Assembly: GCA_900549475.1 (NCBI GenBank)
Contig: UROF01000002.1
Location: forward strand, 124,001 to 188,000
DNA: 64,000 nt
Reading direction: 5' to 3'
Source of the DNA: an uncultured Eubacteriales bacterium
Lineage (GTDB): Bacteria > Bacillota > Clostridia > Oscillospirales > Oscillospiraceae
Shown: positions 27,040-34,462 of the stretch, piece by piece
How positions within the stretch are numbered: position 1 is the first letter of the stretch
How the letters are laid out: each line of letters starts with the position of its first letter
The notes under the pieces: model-generated
What the model was told of the DNA's origin: nothing
Database searches by the model: none
Seen by the model: the letters and a program-made list of their open reading frames with translations, nothing else
Position numbers and translations under genes: made by a program

Positions 27040-27677
27040 TGACTTTCTCAAACTGGCACCTCCAGGCAGACGCCCAGATCCTGGCTATGCAGTACGACAA
27101 CAAGGCCTGCACTCTGTCCGTCTCCGGGGAATTCCCAGAAGGCTGGACCTGGGAGATGCTCCTTGCCGCAGGAGACGCCTTGGATGTGATCCCCCTGTCC
27201 TCCAGCGAAAGTGAGGTCTCTGCCGTATTGACCGCCGAGCAGCTCTCCCGCAGCGGCTTCTACGCCCTGCAGCTCCGGGGCCGTCGGGAACAGGAGCTGC
27301 GCCACACCAACATCATTCATGTCCTAGTCCCGGAAAGTCTCAGCGGAGACGCTGTGTGGCCCTCCCTCCCCACAGAGTTCTCCAAAGCAGAGCAGCGCAT
27401 TGCAGAATACAACGCCCACCCTCCAGTGCCGGGGCCGTCCGGTTACTGGAGGCTTTGGGATGTAGAGGCAGGAGTCTATAAAGACAGCAGCCTCCCCCTC
27501 CCCGACGGTGAGGGCGGCTTCCCCTACCAGCTGGGAAACTCCCTGAAGATCACCGGTGTGAATACCCTGGAGGTCAACACCGCCAGCCAAGTGGAGGCCG
27601 ACAACACTCTGCCTATAACCTCAGCCGCCGTACACACCACCGTAGGCAATATCGACGCACTGCTGCAAACCATTTAG
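27036..27677 (+). CDS. Tail-fibre-cassette protein 2 with collagen-like/fibre extension
   Basis: A 213-residue protein. The first 110 residues are the same domain as the previous gene. A linker with VPGPSGYWRLWDVEAGVYKD and LPLPDGEGG follows, typical of phage tail fibre or host-specificity proteins. The TTG at 27036 is in the same position relative to GGAGGTATC as in the upstream copy; the adjacent ATG at 27039 is the alternative. Structural role inferred; no enzyme motif. Confidence 0.65.
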   Translation: MMTFSNWHLQADAQILAMQYDNKACTLSVSGEFPEGWTWEMLLAAGDALDVIPLSSSESEVSAVLTAEQLSRSGFYALQLRGRREQELRHTNIIHVLVPESLSGDAVWPSLPTEFSKAEQRIAEYNAHPPVPGPSGYWRLWDVEAGVYKDSSLPLPDGEGGFPYQLGNSLKITGVNTLEVNTASQVEADNTLPITSAAVHTTVGNIDALLQTI

Positions 27678-27693
27678 CAGAAGGAGTAATCGC

Positions 27694-28569
27694 ATGAGTA
27701 TCTCAACAGAAGTAGCACGGCTACAGACCGGCCGCAACAAAATCCGTGCCAAGCTCACCGCTTTGGGTCTCGCCCAATCCACCGACAAGCTGGACGCTCT
27801 GGCCACTGCCATCGAGGGCATCACCGACAACGGAGCCGTCTCCGCCAACGTCCAGGAGGGCGAGACCTACACCATCCCCAAGGGCTACCACAACGGCAGC
27901 GGCACCGTCTCCGGCGTGGCCGGCGGCGGCAACTACACCCTCCAGTCCAAGACCGTCAAACCCACCAAAAGCCAAATCAACGTGACCCCAGACAGCGGCT
28001 ACTACGGCCTCTCCGACGTTACCGTGGAGGCGATCCTCGAAAACTATCAGGACGTCTCCAGTGTCACCGCAACTGAAAATGATGTACTTACCGGCAAGAT
28101 CTTCGTAGGACCTGACGGTGTGGCCAAGGCCGGTACCATGGCCAACAACGGCGCCGTGGCCAAGAAGCTCACAGCGGCGGACCCCGCCTACACCGTCCCC
28201 AAGGGCTACCACAGCGGCCAGGGCGCTGTATCCATTGACCCGGAGGCCAAATCTGCTACCCCCACCAAGGCTCAGCAGGTCATCTCCCCCACCGAGGGCA
28301 AGGTCCTCTCCACTGTCACCGTGGAACCTATCCCCGCAGCCTATCAGGATGTCACTCCCGTTACCGCTCTGGCAGCCGACGTCCTCATTGGCAAGACCAT
28401 CGTATCCGCCGCCGGAGAATCTGTTGCAGGTGCCATGCCCAACAATGGGCCTGTCAACAAGGAGATCGACGGTCTCTCTATCCTCAATGTGGAGATTCCC
28501 GCAGGCTATACCTCCGGCGGCACCGTCTCCCTTACCGGCGATATTGAGGCCGCCCTGGCCGCCATTTAA
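27694..28569 (+). CDS. Repeat-containing phage tail fibre-like protein
   Basis: A 291-residue protein. The N-terminus is an amphipathic helix (ISTEVARLQTGRNKIRAKL) ending in LDALATAIEGI. The rest consists of repeats. Three copies of a unit like YTIPKGYHNGSGTVS occur at about residues 58, 166 and 265. Two longer units contain PTKSQ...VEAILENYQDV and PTKAQ...VEPIPAAYQDV. Each ends in GTMANNG, GAMPNNG or similar. These repeats are common in tail fibre or receptor-binding proteins of Firmicutes phages. AGAAGGAG precedes the ATG. Role in a free-standing cassette is unknown. Confidence 0.75.
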   Translation: MSISTEVARLQTGRNKIRAKLTALGLAQSTDKLDALATAIEGITDNGAVSANVQEGETYTIPKGYHNGSGTVSGVAGGGNYTLQSKTVKPTKSQINVTPDSGYYGLSDVTVEAILENYQDVSSVTATENDVLTGKIFVGPDGVAKAGTMANNGAVAKKLTAADPAYTVPKGYHSGQGAVSIDPEAKSATPTKAQQVISPTEGKVLSTVTVEPIPAAYQDVTPVTALAADVLIGKTIVSAAGESVAGAMPNNGPVNKEIDGLSILNVEIPAGYTSGGTVSLTGDIEAALAAI

Positions 28570-28579
28570 GGAGGCCGCT

Positions 28580-28972
28580 ATGAGCATATTCTCTGAGCTC
28601 AGCCGCCTGCAAGCGGCCAAGGCGGACCTTGCCGCCGCTCTAGCAGAAAAGGGCGTGTCCGTCCCGGAGGGCAGCACCCTGGATACCTTTGGCGGTCTGG
28701 TTCGCCAGGTCAAAACCGGAGCCACCGTCTCCGCCACAGAATTTTCCGCCGCCCAGTGGACCGGCTCCGCCGACCCTTATACCCTTACTATCCCCGCAAC
28801 GGACCGGGAAGGTGCAACGCCCCTCCTCTATCAAGTGGAGTGCCTCTCCGGAGGAATCTACCAAAAGGACACCTGGGCCGCCTTCAATACATCCGCCACT
28901 TACGATGCCGGCAGCACTGCTCTGGTTCTCACCTCCCGACATAAGTTTTCCGGCAGGATCATCTTCCTGTAA
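28580..28972 (+). CDS. Short fibre-like protein sharing the helical N-terminus
   Basis: A 130-residue protein. Its start (SIFSELSRLQAAKADLAAAL, then LDTFGGLVRQV) has the same helix pattern as the preceding gene, suggesting a shared attachment or trimerisation module. The remaining 80 residues are beta-rich with no repeat (SGGIYQKDTWAAFN, RHKFSGRIIFL). AAGGAGG lies seven bases before the ATG at 28580, only ten bases after the previous stop. Probably a structural cap or fibre tip. Confidence 0.65.
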   Translation: MSIFSELSRLQAAKADLAAALAEKGVSVPEGSTLDTFGGLVRQVKTGATVSATEFSAAQWTGSADPYTLTIPATDREGATPLLYQVECLSGGIYQKDTWAAFNTSATYDAGSTALVLTSRHKFSGRIIFL

Positions 28973-28998
28973 CCTATTTCAAAAAGGAGCGTTACACC

Positions 28999-29937
28999 AT
29001 GTTTTACAACAACAGCACCCAAATCGATAGCATCCGCTGCACTGTGTCTCCGGTGGACGGCTTAGGCAGCGGCAAGTTCCGGGCTCTCTTCGAGCGAGAG
29101 CTGGCCTCCCTGGAGCAGATCGAGGCCATCCACTGGGATATGCCTCAGATCACCGGCGACAGTAGCCTCCTTCCTGAGGGCTGCGGCTATCAGGTGGATA
29201 ACATCACCTACGACCACAGCACCCGTACCTACCATGTTTCCTTCCATATGGACGAGCAGTACCTGGGTGATGTGAGCGGTTACCAGGAGCGAGTGGAATC
29301 TCTGGAGGCAGACCTGGAAACCGCTCAGCAGGACAAGGCGGCAGCTGAGCAGGAGGCCCAGCAGGCCCAGGAAGCAGCCCAGGCCGCTCAGAAGCAGGTA
29401 ACCGCGCTGGAGGGCAGCCTGGAGACCGCTCAGGCCAACGCCGCCCAGGCTCAGGAACAGGTGGTCATTCTGGCCGGTAAAGCTGTAGCAGACGGCGCGG
29501 AGGCCCGGACCATGCGTATGACCATTGAGACTGCTGTCATCTCCCTGCCCGATGAACAGGCAGCTGAGACTCCCTCTCTGTCCCAGCCCTGGACGGTTGG
29601 CGAGGAAGTGGAGCCCGGCGACCGCCGGTATTACGCCCCCACAGATCTTCTTTACAAGGTCCGCAATGGCCAGGGTCACACCACCCAGGAGAACTGGACC
29701 CCGGACAAGACGCCCGCCATGTGGGCCGTGGTTGATGTTACCCACGCCGGCACGGTGGAGGACCCCATTCCCGCTGCCAAGGGTATGGACTACATCTATG
29801 GCAAGTACTACCGTGATCCGGAGGACGGCAAGATCTACCTCTGCAAGCGGACTGGAGAAGAGGACGGCGGCGTCATCAATCTCCAATATCTGCCCCATGA
29901 GCTCATCGGGCAGTACTTCGAAGCAGTGGGAGCGTAA
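28999..29937 (+). CDS. Coiled-coil tail protein with C-terminal carbohydrate-binding-like module
   Basis: A 312-residue protein. Residues 1-95 resemble a phage baseplate domain (SIRCTVSPVDGLGSGKF). Residues 95-155 are an Ala/Gln/Glu-rich coiled coil. Residues about 195-250 carry a chitin-binding-type pattern: QPWTVGEEVEPGDRRYY, LLYKVRNGQGHTTQENWTP and MWAVVD. The last 60 residues contain YGKYYRDPEDGKIYLCKRTG. The architecture fits a receptor-binding or sugar-binding tail protein. It is the last gene of the five-gene cassette. Confidence 0.7.
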   Translation: MFYNNSTQIDSIRCTVSPVDGLGSGKFRALFERELASLEQIEAIHWDMPQITGDSSLLPEGCGYQVDNITYDHSTRTYHVSFHMDEQYLGDVSGYQERVESLEADLETAQQDKAAAEQEAQQAQEAAQAAQKQVTALEGSLETAQANAAQAQEQVVILAGKAVADGAEARTMRMTIETAVISLPDEQAAETPSLSQPWTVGEEVEPGDRRYYAPTDLLYKVRNGQGHTTQENWTPDKTPAMWAVVDVTHAGTVEDPIPAAKGMDYIYGKYYRDPEDGKIYLCKRTGEEDGGVINLQYLPHELIGQYFEAVGA

Positions 29938-29975
29938 CCTCCAGCAGTATTTATTCTCTGTCTTCAGAGCACCTC

Positions 29976-30014
29976 AAAAGGTACGGCAAAGCACCATGCT
30001 TTGCCGTACCTTTT
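29976..30014 (+). terminator. Terminator closing the tail-fibre cassette
   Basis: A perfect 18-bp stem (29976-29993 with 29997-30014) followed by ATTTTC. Confidence 0.85.
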
Positions 30015-30145
30015 ATTTTCATACACAGGGTGTCAAACCTGTTCGCTGTGCAACATTTCCCCACCGCTTCTTATGCTATATCTCCCTGTTTTTCTGTAAA
30101 TGGCTGATCAGCAAGCCGCTCCTGCTCCCCGGTTTTCCAAATGAA

Positions 30146-30174
30146 TTGACAATTACACTGAATAAATATAAAAT
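30146..30174 (+). promoter_or_regulatory. Predicted sigma-A promoter of azlCD
   Basis: Consensus TTGACA (30146-30151) and TAAAAT (30169-30174) are 17 bases apart, 84 bases before the azlC start. Confidence 0.7.
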
Positions 30175-30257
30175 ACACCTTGTGTCAATATTTAGAGATT
30201 TAAGTCTTTAACGCATCTGACCGAAAATACAATCACTGGCTGTCGGAGGACCACCGG

Positions 30258-30947
30258 ATGAAACGAAAAGCACTGAAAGCTGCCTTTCCTTACACACTGC
30301 CTATCTGTATAGGTTTTCTTTTTCTTGGTATGTCCTATGGGTTTCTGATGCGCAGCAAAGGATTTTCCCTGCTATATCCCCTTTTTATGAGCCTTTTTAT
30401 TTTTGCAGGTTCCATGGAATTCGTTACGGTAAATCTACTGCTGTCAACATTTCAGCCCATATATGCCTTTTTTCTTACACTCATGGTCAATGCCCGCCAT
30501 ATTTTTTACGGGATATCCATGCTGGAAAAATATGCCGGCACCGGCTGGAAAAAATTTTATCTCATCTACGGGATGTGTGACGAATCCTTCACCATCAATT
30601 GCAGCACTACCCCGCCGCCGGACGTGGATAAGGGGTGGTTCATGTTCTTTGTCACCCTTCTCAACCACATCTACTGGGTCACCGGCGCTACCCTTGGCGC
30701 ATTGCTGGGTTATCTTATCCGTTTCGATACCACTGGTATTGAATTTGTAATGACCGCTCTGTTCGTAGTCATCTTTATGGATCAATGGGAAAAGGACGGC
30801 AACCACAGCGCCGCCGCCACCGGCGTGATCTGCACTGCCCTATGCCTCCTTCTGTTCGGCAGTGAACAGTTTATTCTTCCCTCTATGATTGCCATCGTGG
30901 CTTGGTTCTATCTGAAACGCCCCAAAGAAAAGGAGGCTGTCAAATGA
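30258..30947 (+). CDS. azlC: AzlC-family branched-chain amino acid permease
   Basis: A 229-residue membrane protein, the large subunit of an AzlCD exporter/permease for branched-chain amino acids. Family signatures are the N-terminal AAFPYTLPICIGFLFLGMSYGF, FIFAGSMEFVTVNLL near residue 50 and MVNARHIFYGISML near 75. About five to six hydrophobic segments follow, ending with FVVIFMDQWEK. The stop codon overlaps the azlD start (ATGA). Note the AT-richer upstream region. Confidence 0.9.
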   Translation: MKRKALKAAFPYTLPICIGFLFLGMSYGFLMRSKGFSLLYPLFMSLFIFAGSMEFVTVNLLLSTFQPIYAFFLTLMVNARHIFYGISMLEKYAGTGWKKFYLIYGMCDESFTINCSTTPPPDVDKGWFMFFVTLLNHIYWVTGATLGALLGYLIRFDTTGIEFVMTALFVVIFMDQWEKDGNHSAAATGVICTALCLLLFGSEQFILPSMIAIVAWFYLKRPKEKEAVK

Positions 30948-31267
30948 CTGTTAACCAGCAGATCATCACCATTGTTATCGTCGTTCTGGGGACCATGACC
31001 ACCCGTTTTCTCCCCTTTCTCCTGTTCCCGGAAGGAAAAGCTCCTCCCCCCTACGTTTTGTATCTGGGAAAAGTTCTCCCCTATGCCGCCATCGGTCTGC
31101 TGGTGGTCTATTGCCTCAAAGACGCTGTAGCACCACCGGACTACGGACTTGCTGAATTCCTCTCCATCGCCGTTATCGTTCTGATCCACAAGTGGAAACA
31201 CAGCACCCTTCTCAGTATCGCAGCCGGTACCGGCCTGTATATGGCAATCACCCAGCTTCTGATATGA
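30944..31267 (+). CDS. azlD: AzlD-family small membrane subunit
   Basis: A 107-residue protein with four hydrophobic helices. It has the family pattern TMTTRFLPFLLF near residue 22 and YLGKVLPYAAIGLLVVYCL near 45. AzlD partners AzlC in branched-chain amino acid export. The ATG at 30944 overlaps the azlC stop by four bases and has GGAGG nine bases upstream. A terminator follows. Confidence 0.9.
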   Translation: MTVNQQIITIVIVVLGTMTTRFLPFLLFPEGKAPPPYVLYLGKVLPYAAIGLLVVYCLKDAVAPPDYGLAEFLSIAVIVLIHKWKHSTLLSIAAGTGLYMAITQLLI

Positions 31268-31293
31268 TCCACTCGCCTTTTCATAACCGGAAG

Positions 31294-31335
31294 AAAAATA
31301 CCCGTGAAAGAGAGCTCTCTTTCACGGGTATTTTT
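31294..31335. terminator. Bidirectional terminator between azlD and CYTH gene
   Basis: A 21-bp perfect palindrome (AAAAATACCCG...CGGGTATTTTT) between convergent genes, with A and T runs built into the stem ends. Confidence 0.85.
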
Positions 31336-31371
31336 CATGTAAAGCCAACGTTCCAGCGAACCGTCAAACCA

Positions 31372-31950
31372 CTACTGGTCACTTGATGCGCTCCGGCATT
31401 TTCGGATCAGCATTTCCAGGTAAGACAAGCGGGTCAACTGGTCCTGCGGGACGCCCAGTCGGTCCAGCAGCCCCAAGATCTCCTCCAAGGCTTTTTCCCG
31501 GTACTCCTCTGCCGGCGCCAAGGTCTCCAGCTCCAAAAACTGTCCCAGGCCAGCAACATCATCCAGGCACAGCGTCACATGATCCTTCCGGTACGTCCGG
31601 CGAACCTTCTCCACCGTAAAGATCGCCCGGTATCCCAGGGCTTCCAGAATCTTTTCCGTAGTTTCCCCCTGGGATACAACCGTTTCATACTCTGTTCTGG
31701 TACTGGAAACCTGATCCAGCTTGGGCCCTTTATAGGTCAGAAGGCTTTCACAGGGGCCATCCGGCAGGGAGCATACACTGCGCAGGCGCAGCGCCTCATC
31801 TGTCCGGCGGAAATCCCGCTGCGCGCCATTGAAATACATATCGGTCTCCTTTACCTGTTCTCCCGGGACAAATCCGGCAGCCAGTGCCCGGCAAAGCAGA
31901 TCCTCCGCCGGTATCCCCGCCAAAGAAGCTTTGATCTCAACCTCCAACAT
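31372..31950 (-). CDS. CYTH-domain phosphatase/cyclase-like protein
   Basis: A 192-residue protein of the CYTH (triphosphate tunnel) family, whose members hydrolyse inorganic triphosphate or thiamine triphosphate or make cyclic AMP. The hallmark ExExK is present as EVEIKASL at residues 3-10. Basic and acidic tunnel residues recur in LRLRSVCSL, LLTYKGPKLD, ILEALGYRAIFTVEKVRRTY, LCLDDVAGLGQFLELE and a C-terminal helix. GGAGGG precedes the ATG at 31950, 11 bases after the tetR stop, so the two are an operon. Substrate not predictable. Confidence 0.82.
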   Translation of the reverse strand: MLEVEIKASLAGIPAEDLLCRALAAGFVPGEQVKETDMYFNGAQRDFRRTDEALRLRSVCSLPDGPCESLLTYKGPKLDQVSSTRTEYETVVSQGETTEKILEALGYRAIFTVEKVRRTYRKDHVTLCLDDVAGLGQFLELETLAPAEEYREKALEEILGLLDRLGVPQDQLTRLSYLEMLIRKCRSASSDQ

Positions 31951-31961
31951 GGCTATCCCTC

Positions 31962-32558
31962 CTATGTTTCCGACAGACCTGCCAGCATCTGGTCCATCAT
32001 CTTTCTCACCTTGTCCCGGCACTGATCTTCAGTATAATCCGCCAGGTCCTCCCATCCAAACTGCGTCAGCAGATATAGTCCCAGGAAACTCTCCACCAGC
32101 GCCTCAGAAGTCAGATCCCGCCGCAGCCGCCCCTGTTCCTGCGCTTCTCCGACAAGCTGCTTCAGAATCTCCATCAACTCCAGACGTGTCACATGGAGCT
32201 CACTGTCAGGAGACAGATTGGAATAGAGGATCCGCCGGGATAAGGTAATATACCGGATCGAATCAGTGACCAAAGTCTCCATGACCCGACGGAGCTTTTC
32301 CAGGCTGTCAGGCTCCTCCCGCAAATCTGTATCTATGAGCTGGCGAATCTCGTCCAGAGCCGCCTCAGCGATCCCCAGCAGCAGATTCTCCTTGCTGGAA
32401 AAATAGTTATATAACGTCGCCTTGGAGACCTCCGCTGCCTCAGCAATGTCCTCCATCGTCGTATCTTCGTATCCCTTGGCGGTAAACAGCCGCCGGGACA
32501 TCTTTAAAATCCGGTTTCGGCACTGAATCTTATTCAGTTCCCGTCTTCCCTGTTTCAT
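31962..32558 (-). CDS. TetR-family transcriptional regulator
   Basis: A 198-residue regulator. The N-terminal helix-turn-helix (YEDTTMEDIAEAAEVSKATLYNYFSSKENLL, about residues 28-58) is typical TetR; the rest is a helical ligand domain. It is transcribed divergently from the kinase/RLP operon, with 293 bases between starts, and is followed by the CYTH gene. By position it could control either. No clean palindrome overlapping the kinase promoter was found. The ATG at 32558 is chosen; a GTG three codons earlier is possible. Confidence 0.85.
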   Translation of the reverse strand: MKQGRRELNKIQCRNRILKMSRRLFTAKGYEDTTMEDIAEAAEVSKATLYNYFSSKENLLLGIAEAALDEIRQLIDTDLREEPDSLEKLRRVMETLVTDSIRYITLSRRILYSNLSPDSELHVTRLELMEILKQLVGEAQEQGRLRRDLTSEALVESFLGLYLLTQFGWEDLADYTEDQCRDKVRKMMDQMLAGLSET

Positions 32559-32623
32559 ACCCTGCACCTATTATCCCACGCCGGCCCTACGAACCAGCGC
32601 AGATCTCATATTGTTATAGTTTG

Positions 32624-32652
32624 ATTATAGCAGAATCCTTTTTCCGGTGCAA
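32624..32652 (-). promoter_or_regulatory. Predicted promoter of tetR-CYTH operon
   Basis: On the minus strand TTGCAC (32652-32647) and consensus TATAAT (32629-32624) are 17 bases apart. Confidence 0.65.
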
Positions 32653-32764
32653 CCGCAGTCGACGCCCCGGCAGGCTCTCTATCCGGGCGGTGCTATTGTC
32701 TATATCACACAATTTCTTCCGGTAAATTTCGGCGCGTCACTTGTTAAATTGACTATTTTTATAC

Positions 32765-32793
32765 TTGATGCTAATTTTAGAATGTAGTACAAT
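32765..32793 (+). promoter_or_regulatory. Predicted promoter of the kinase/aminotransferase/RLP operon
   Basis: TTGATG (32765-32770) and TACAAT (32788-32793) are 17 bases apart, 58 bases before the kinase start. Confidence 0.55.
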
Positions 32794-32851
32794 AATATTA
32801 TAGCAGAAACCTGACAAATGCGCAATGACTCCGAGGGAAGGGGGAAAACAG

Positions 32852-34396
32852 ATGTCAATGAAAGTCATCGCCTACGATGTAGGTACTACCGGACTCAAGA
32901 CCTGTATGTTCCGTATCTCCGCCGAGGAAAGCGTACAGTATCTGGCCGGTGAAGTGGAGCACTATGAACTCCACGTACTGGAGAATGGCGGCGTGGAGCA
33001 GGAGGCGTCGGACTGGTGGGACGCTATGGCTCGCAGCACCCGCCGTCTGCTGGAGAAAAGCGGCACCGCCAAAGAAGAAATTCGCGGCATCACCTTTTGT
33101 TCCCAATTTCAGACCGTAGTAATGGTAGATAAGGCGGGAAAACCGCTGCGCCGGGCCATGAGCTGCATGGACGCCCGGGCAGACGCACAGTTCAAGCGCT
33201 ATATGGCCACCGGACTGAAAGTGGAAGGTCTGGACCTGTTCAAGGTCCTCAAGTATCTGAAGATCACCGGCGCGGTATCCGGCAGCGCCAAAGACCCGGC
33301 ATGGAAATACCTGTGGGTACGGGACAATGAGCCTGAGATCTTCCGCAATATCTACAAATGGCTGGACGCCAAGGAGTATCTTACCTGCCGGGCCACGGGA
33401 AACATGCTGGCCAGCAGGGACGACGCCTGCGCCACTTTCCTTTACGACGTTAAAAACCGCTGCTGGAGCAAGACCCTCTGCCAAATGCTGGACATCAACA
33501 TGGATCATCTGCCGGCTCTGTGCGACTCCACCGACAAGGTGGGGGACCTCCTGCCCCAAGCGGCGGAGGAGCTGGGCCTGGCGCCGGGAACCCCGGTTTT
33601 CTCTGGAGCCAGTGATGTGAGCCTCTGCTCCGTGGGCGCCGGCTGCGTAGAGCTGGGAGACGTACTGGTATATTCCGGTACTTCCGGCTGGGTAGCCACT
33701 ACAGTGGGAAAGCTCCACCTGGATCTGGGAAATCTGATCGGCGCTCTGGTGGGCGTGGACCCCACCACCTACAACTATGTGGCGGAGGTGGAGACCTCCG
33801 GCAAATGTATGGAGTGGGTCAAGGACCGTGTCAGCCAGATGGGCATGGACTATGACCAGATGATCGAGTACATCAAGGATACCCCCGCCGGAAGCAACGG
33901 CGTGGTGTTCTCTCCCTGGATGCACGGCAACCGCTGTCCCTTTGACGATGCCAACTCCCGTGGTGTGTTCTTCAATCTGGATATCACCACCCGGGGATCG
34001 GATCTGATGAAGGCCGTCATTGAAGGGGTATGCCTACATATGCGTTGGCTGCTGGAATGTACGGAAAAAACATTCCCTACCAACCCGGCAGTCCGCTTCA
34101 CCGGAGGCAGTGCCATTGCCCCGTATATCTGTCAGGTCATGGCAGATGTACTGGGCCGGGATGTGGAGACCATCGAAAATCCCCGCCAGGTAGGCGCTAT
34201 GGGCGCGGCGGCTCTGCTTGCCGTCAGCTTCGGGCTGCTGCCGGATATCAAGGACATCAAAAAGATCATCAAGGTACAGGCTGTCTATCATCCCCGGAAG
34301 GAGAACACCGCCGTCTATGACAAGATCCTGCCGGTGTTCCGAAACCTCTATACCGACAACAAAAAATCCTTTGCCGCCCTCAACGCCAAAAGCTGA
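32852..34396 (+). CDS. FGGY-family carbohydrate kinase (xylulokinase-like)
   Basis: A 514-residue two-domain ASKHA kinase. The N-terminal phosphate-binding loop is YDVGTTGLK (residues 7-15). The family motif with the catalytic Asp is GASDVSLCSVGAG (Asp255), followed by VYSGTSGWVATT near 275 and the C-terminal adenosine motif FTGGSAIAPYICQVMAD near 418. The closest general class is xylulokinase/gluconokinase, but spacing and the insert around 120-190 are not obviously any named member. It is first in a tight operon with a class III aminotransferase, an RLP and a phosphatase, so it likely phosphorylates that pathway's sugar-like substrate. Confidence 0.85.
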   Translation: MSMKVIAYDVGTTGLKTCMFRISAEESVQYLAGEVEHYELHVLENGGVEQEASDWWDAMARSTRRLLEKSGTAKEEIRGITFCSQFQTVVMVDKAGKPLRRAMSCMDARADAQFKRYMATGLKVEGLDLFKVLKYLKITGAVSGSAKDPAWKYLWVRDNEPEIFRNIYKWLDAKEYLTCRATGNMLASRDDACATFLYDVKNRCWSKTLCQMLDINMDHLPALCDSTDKVGDLLPQAAEELGLAPGTPVFSGASDVSLCSVGAGCVELGDVLVYSGTSGWVATTVGKLHLDLGNLIGALVGVDPTTYNYVAEVETSGKCMEWVKDRVSQMGMDYDQMIEYIKDTPAGSNGVVFSPWMHGNRCPFDDANSRGVFFNLDITTRGSDLMKAVIEGVCLHMRWLLECTEKTFPTNPAVRFTGGSAIAPYICQVMADVLGRDVETIENPRQVGAMGAAALLAVSFGLLPDIKDIKKIIKVQAVYHPRKENTAVYDKILPVFRNLYTDNKKSFAALNAKS

Positions 34397-34462
34397 GGGG
34401 TCGGATACCTGTCCCTTTTAACAGAAACGGAAGCGCACAGCGAAACAATGGAGGAGTATATC

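Larger units (their letters stand above)
29938..30257. other. Intergenic region before azlC
   Basis: This 320-base AT-rich stretch contains the tail-cassette terminator and the azlC promoter. I see no further gene or repeat. Confidence 0.6.

Noticed and set aside
26704..29937. Diversity-generating retroelement acting on the tail genes
   Set aside because: No reverse transcriptase, template repeat or adenine-specific variation was found near the cassette.
32624..32808. Direct repeat ATTATAGCAGAA at 32624-32635 and 32797-32808 as TetR operator
   Set aside because: The first copy is largely the -10 box of the tetR promoter read from the other strand, and neither copy is palindromic. Chance similarity is likely.
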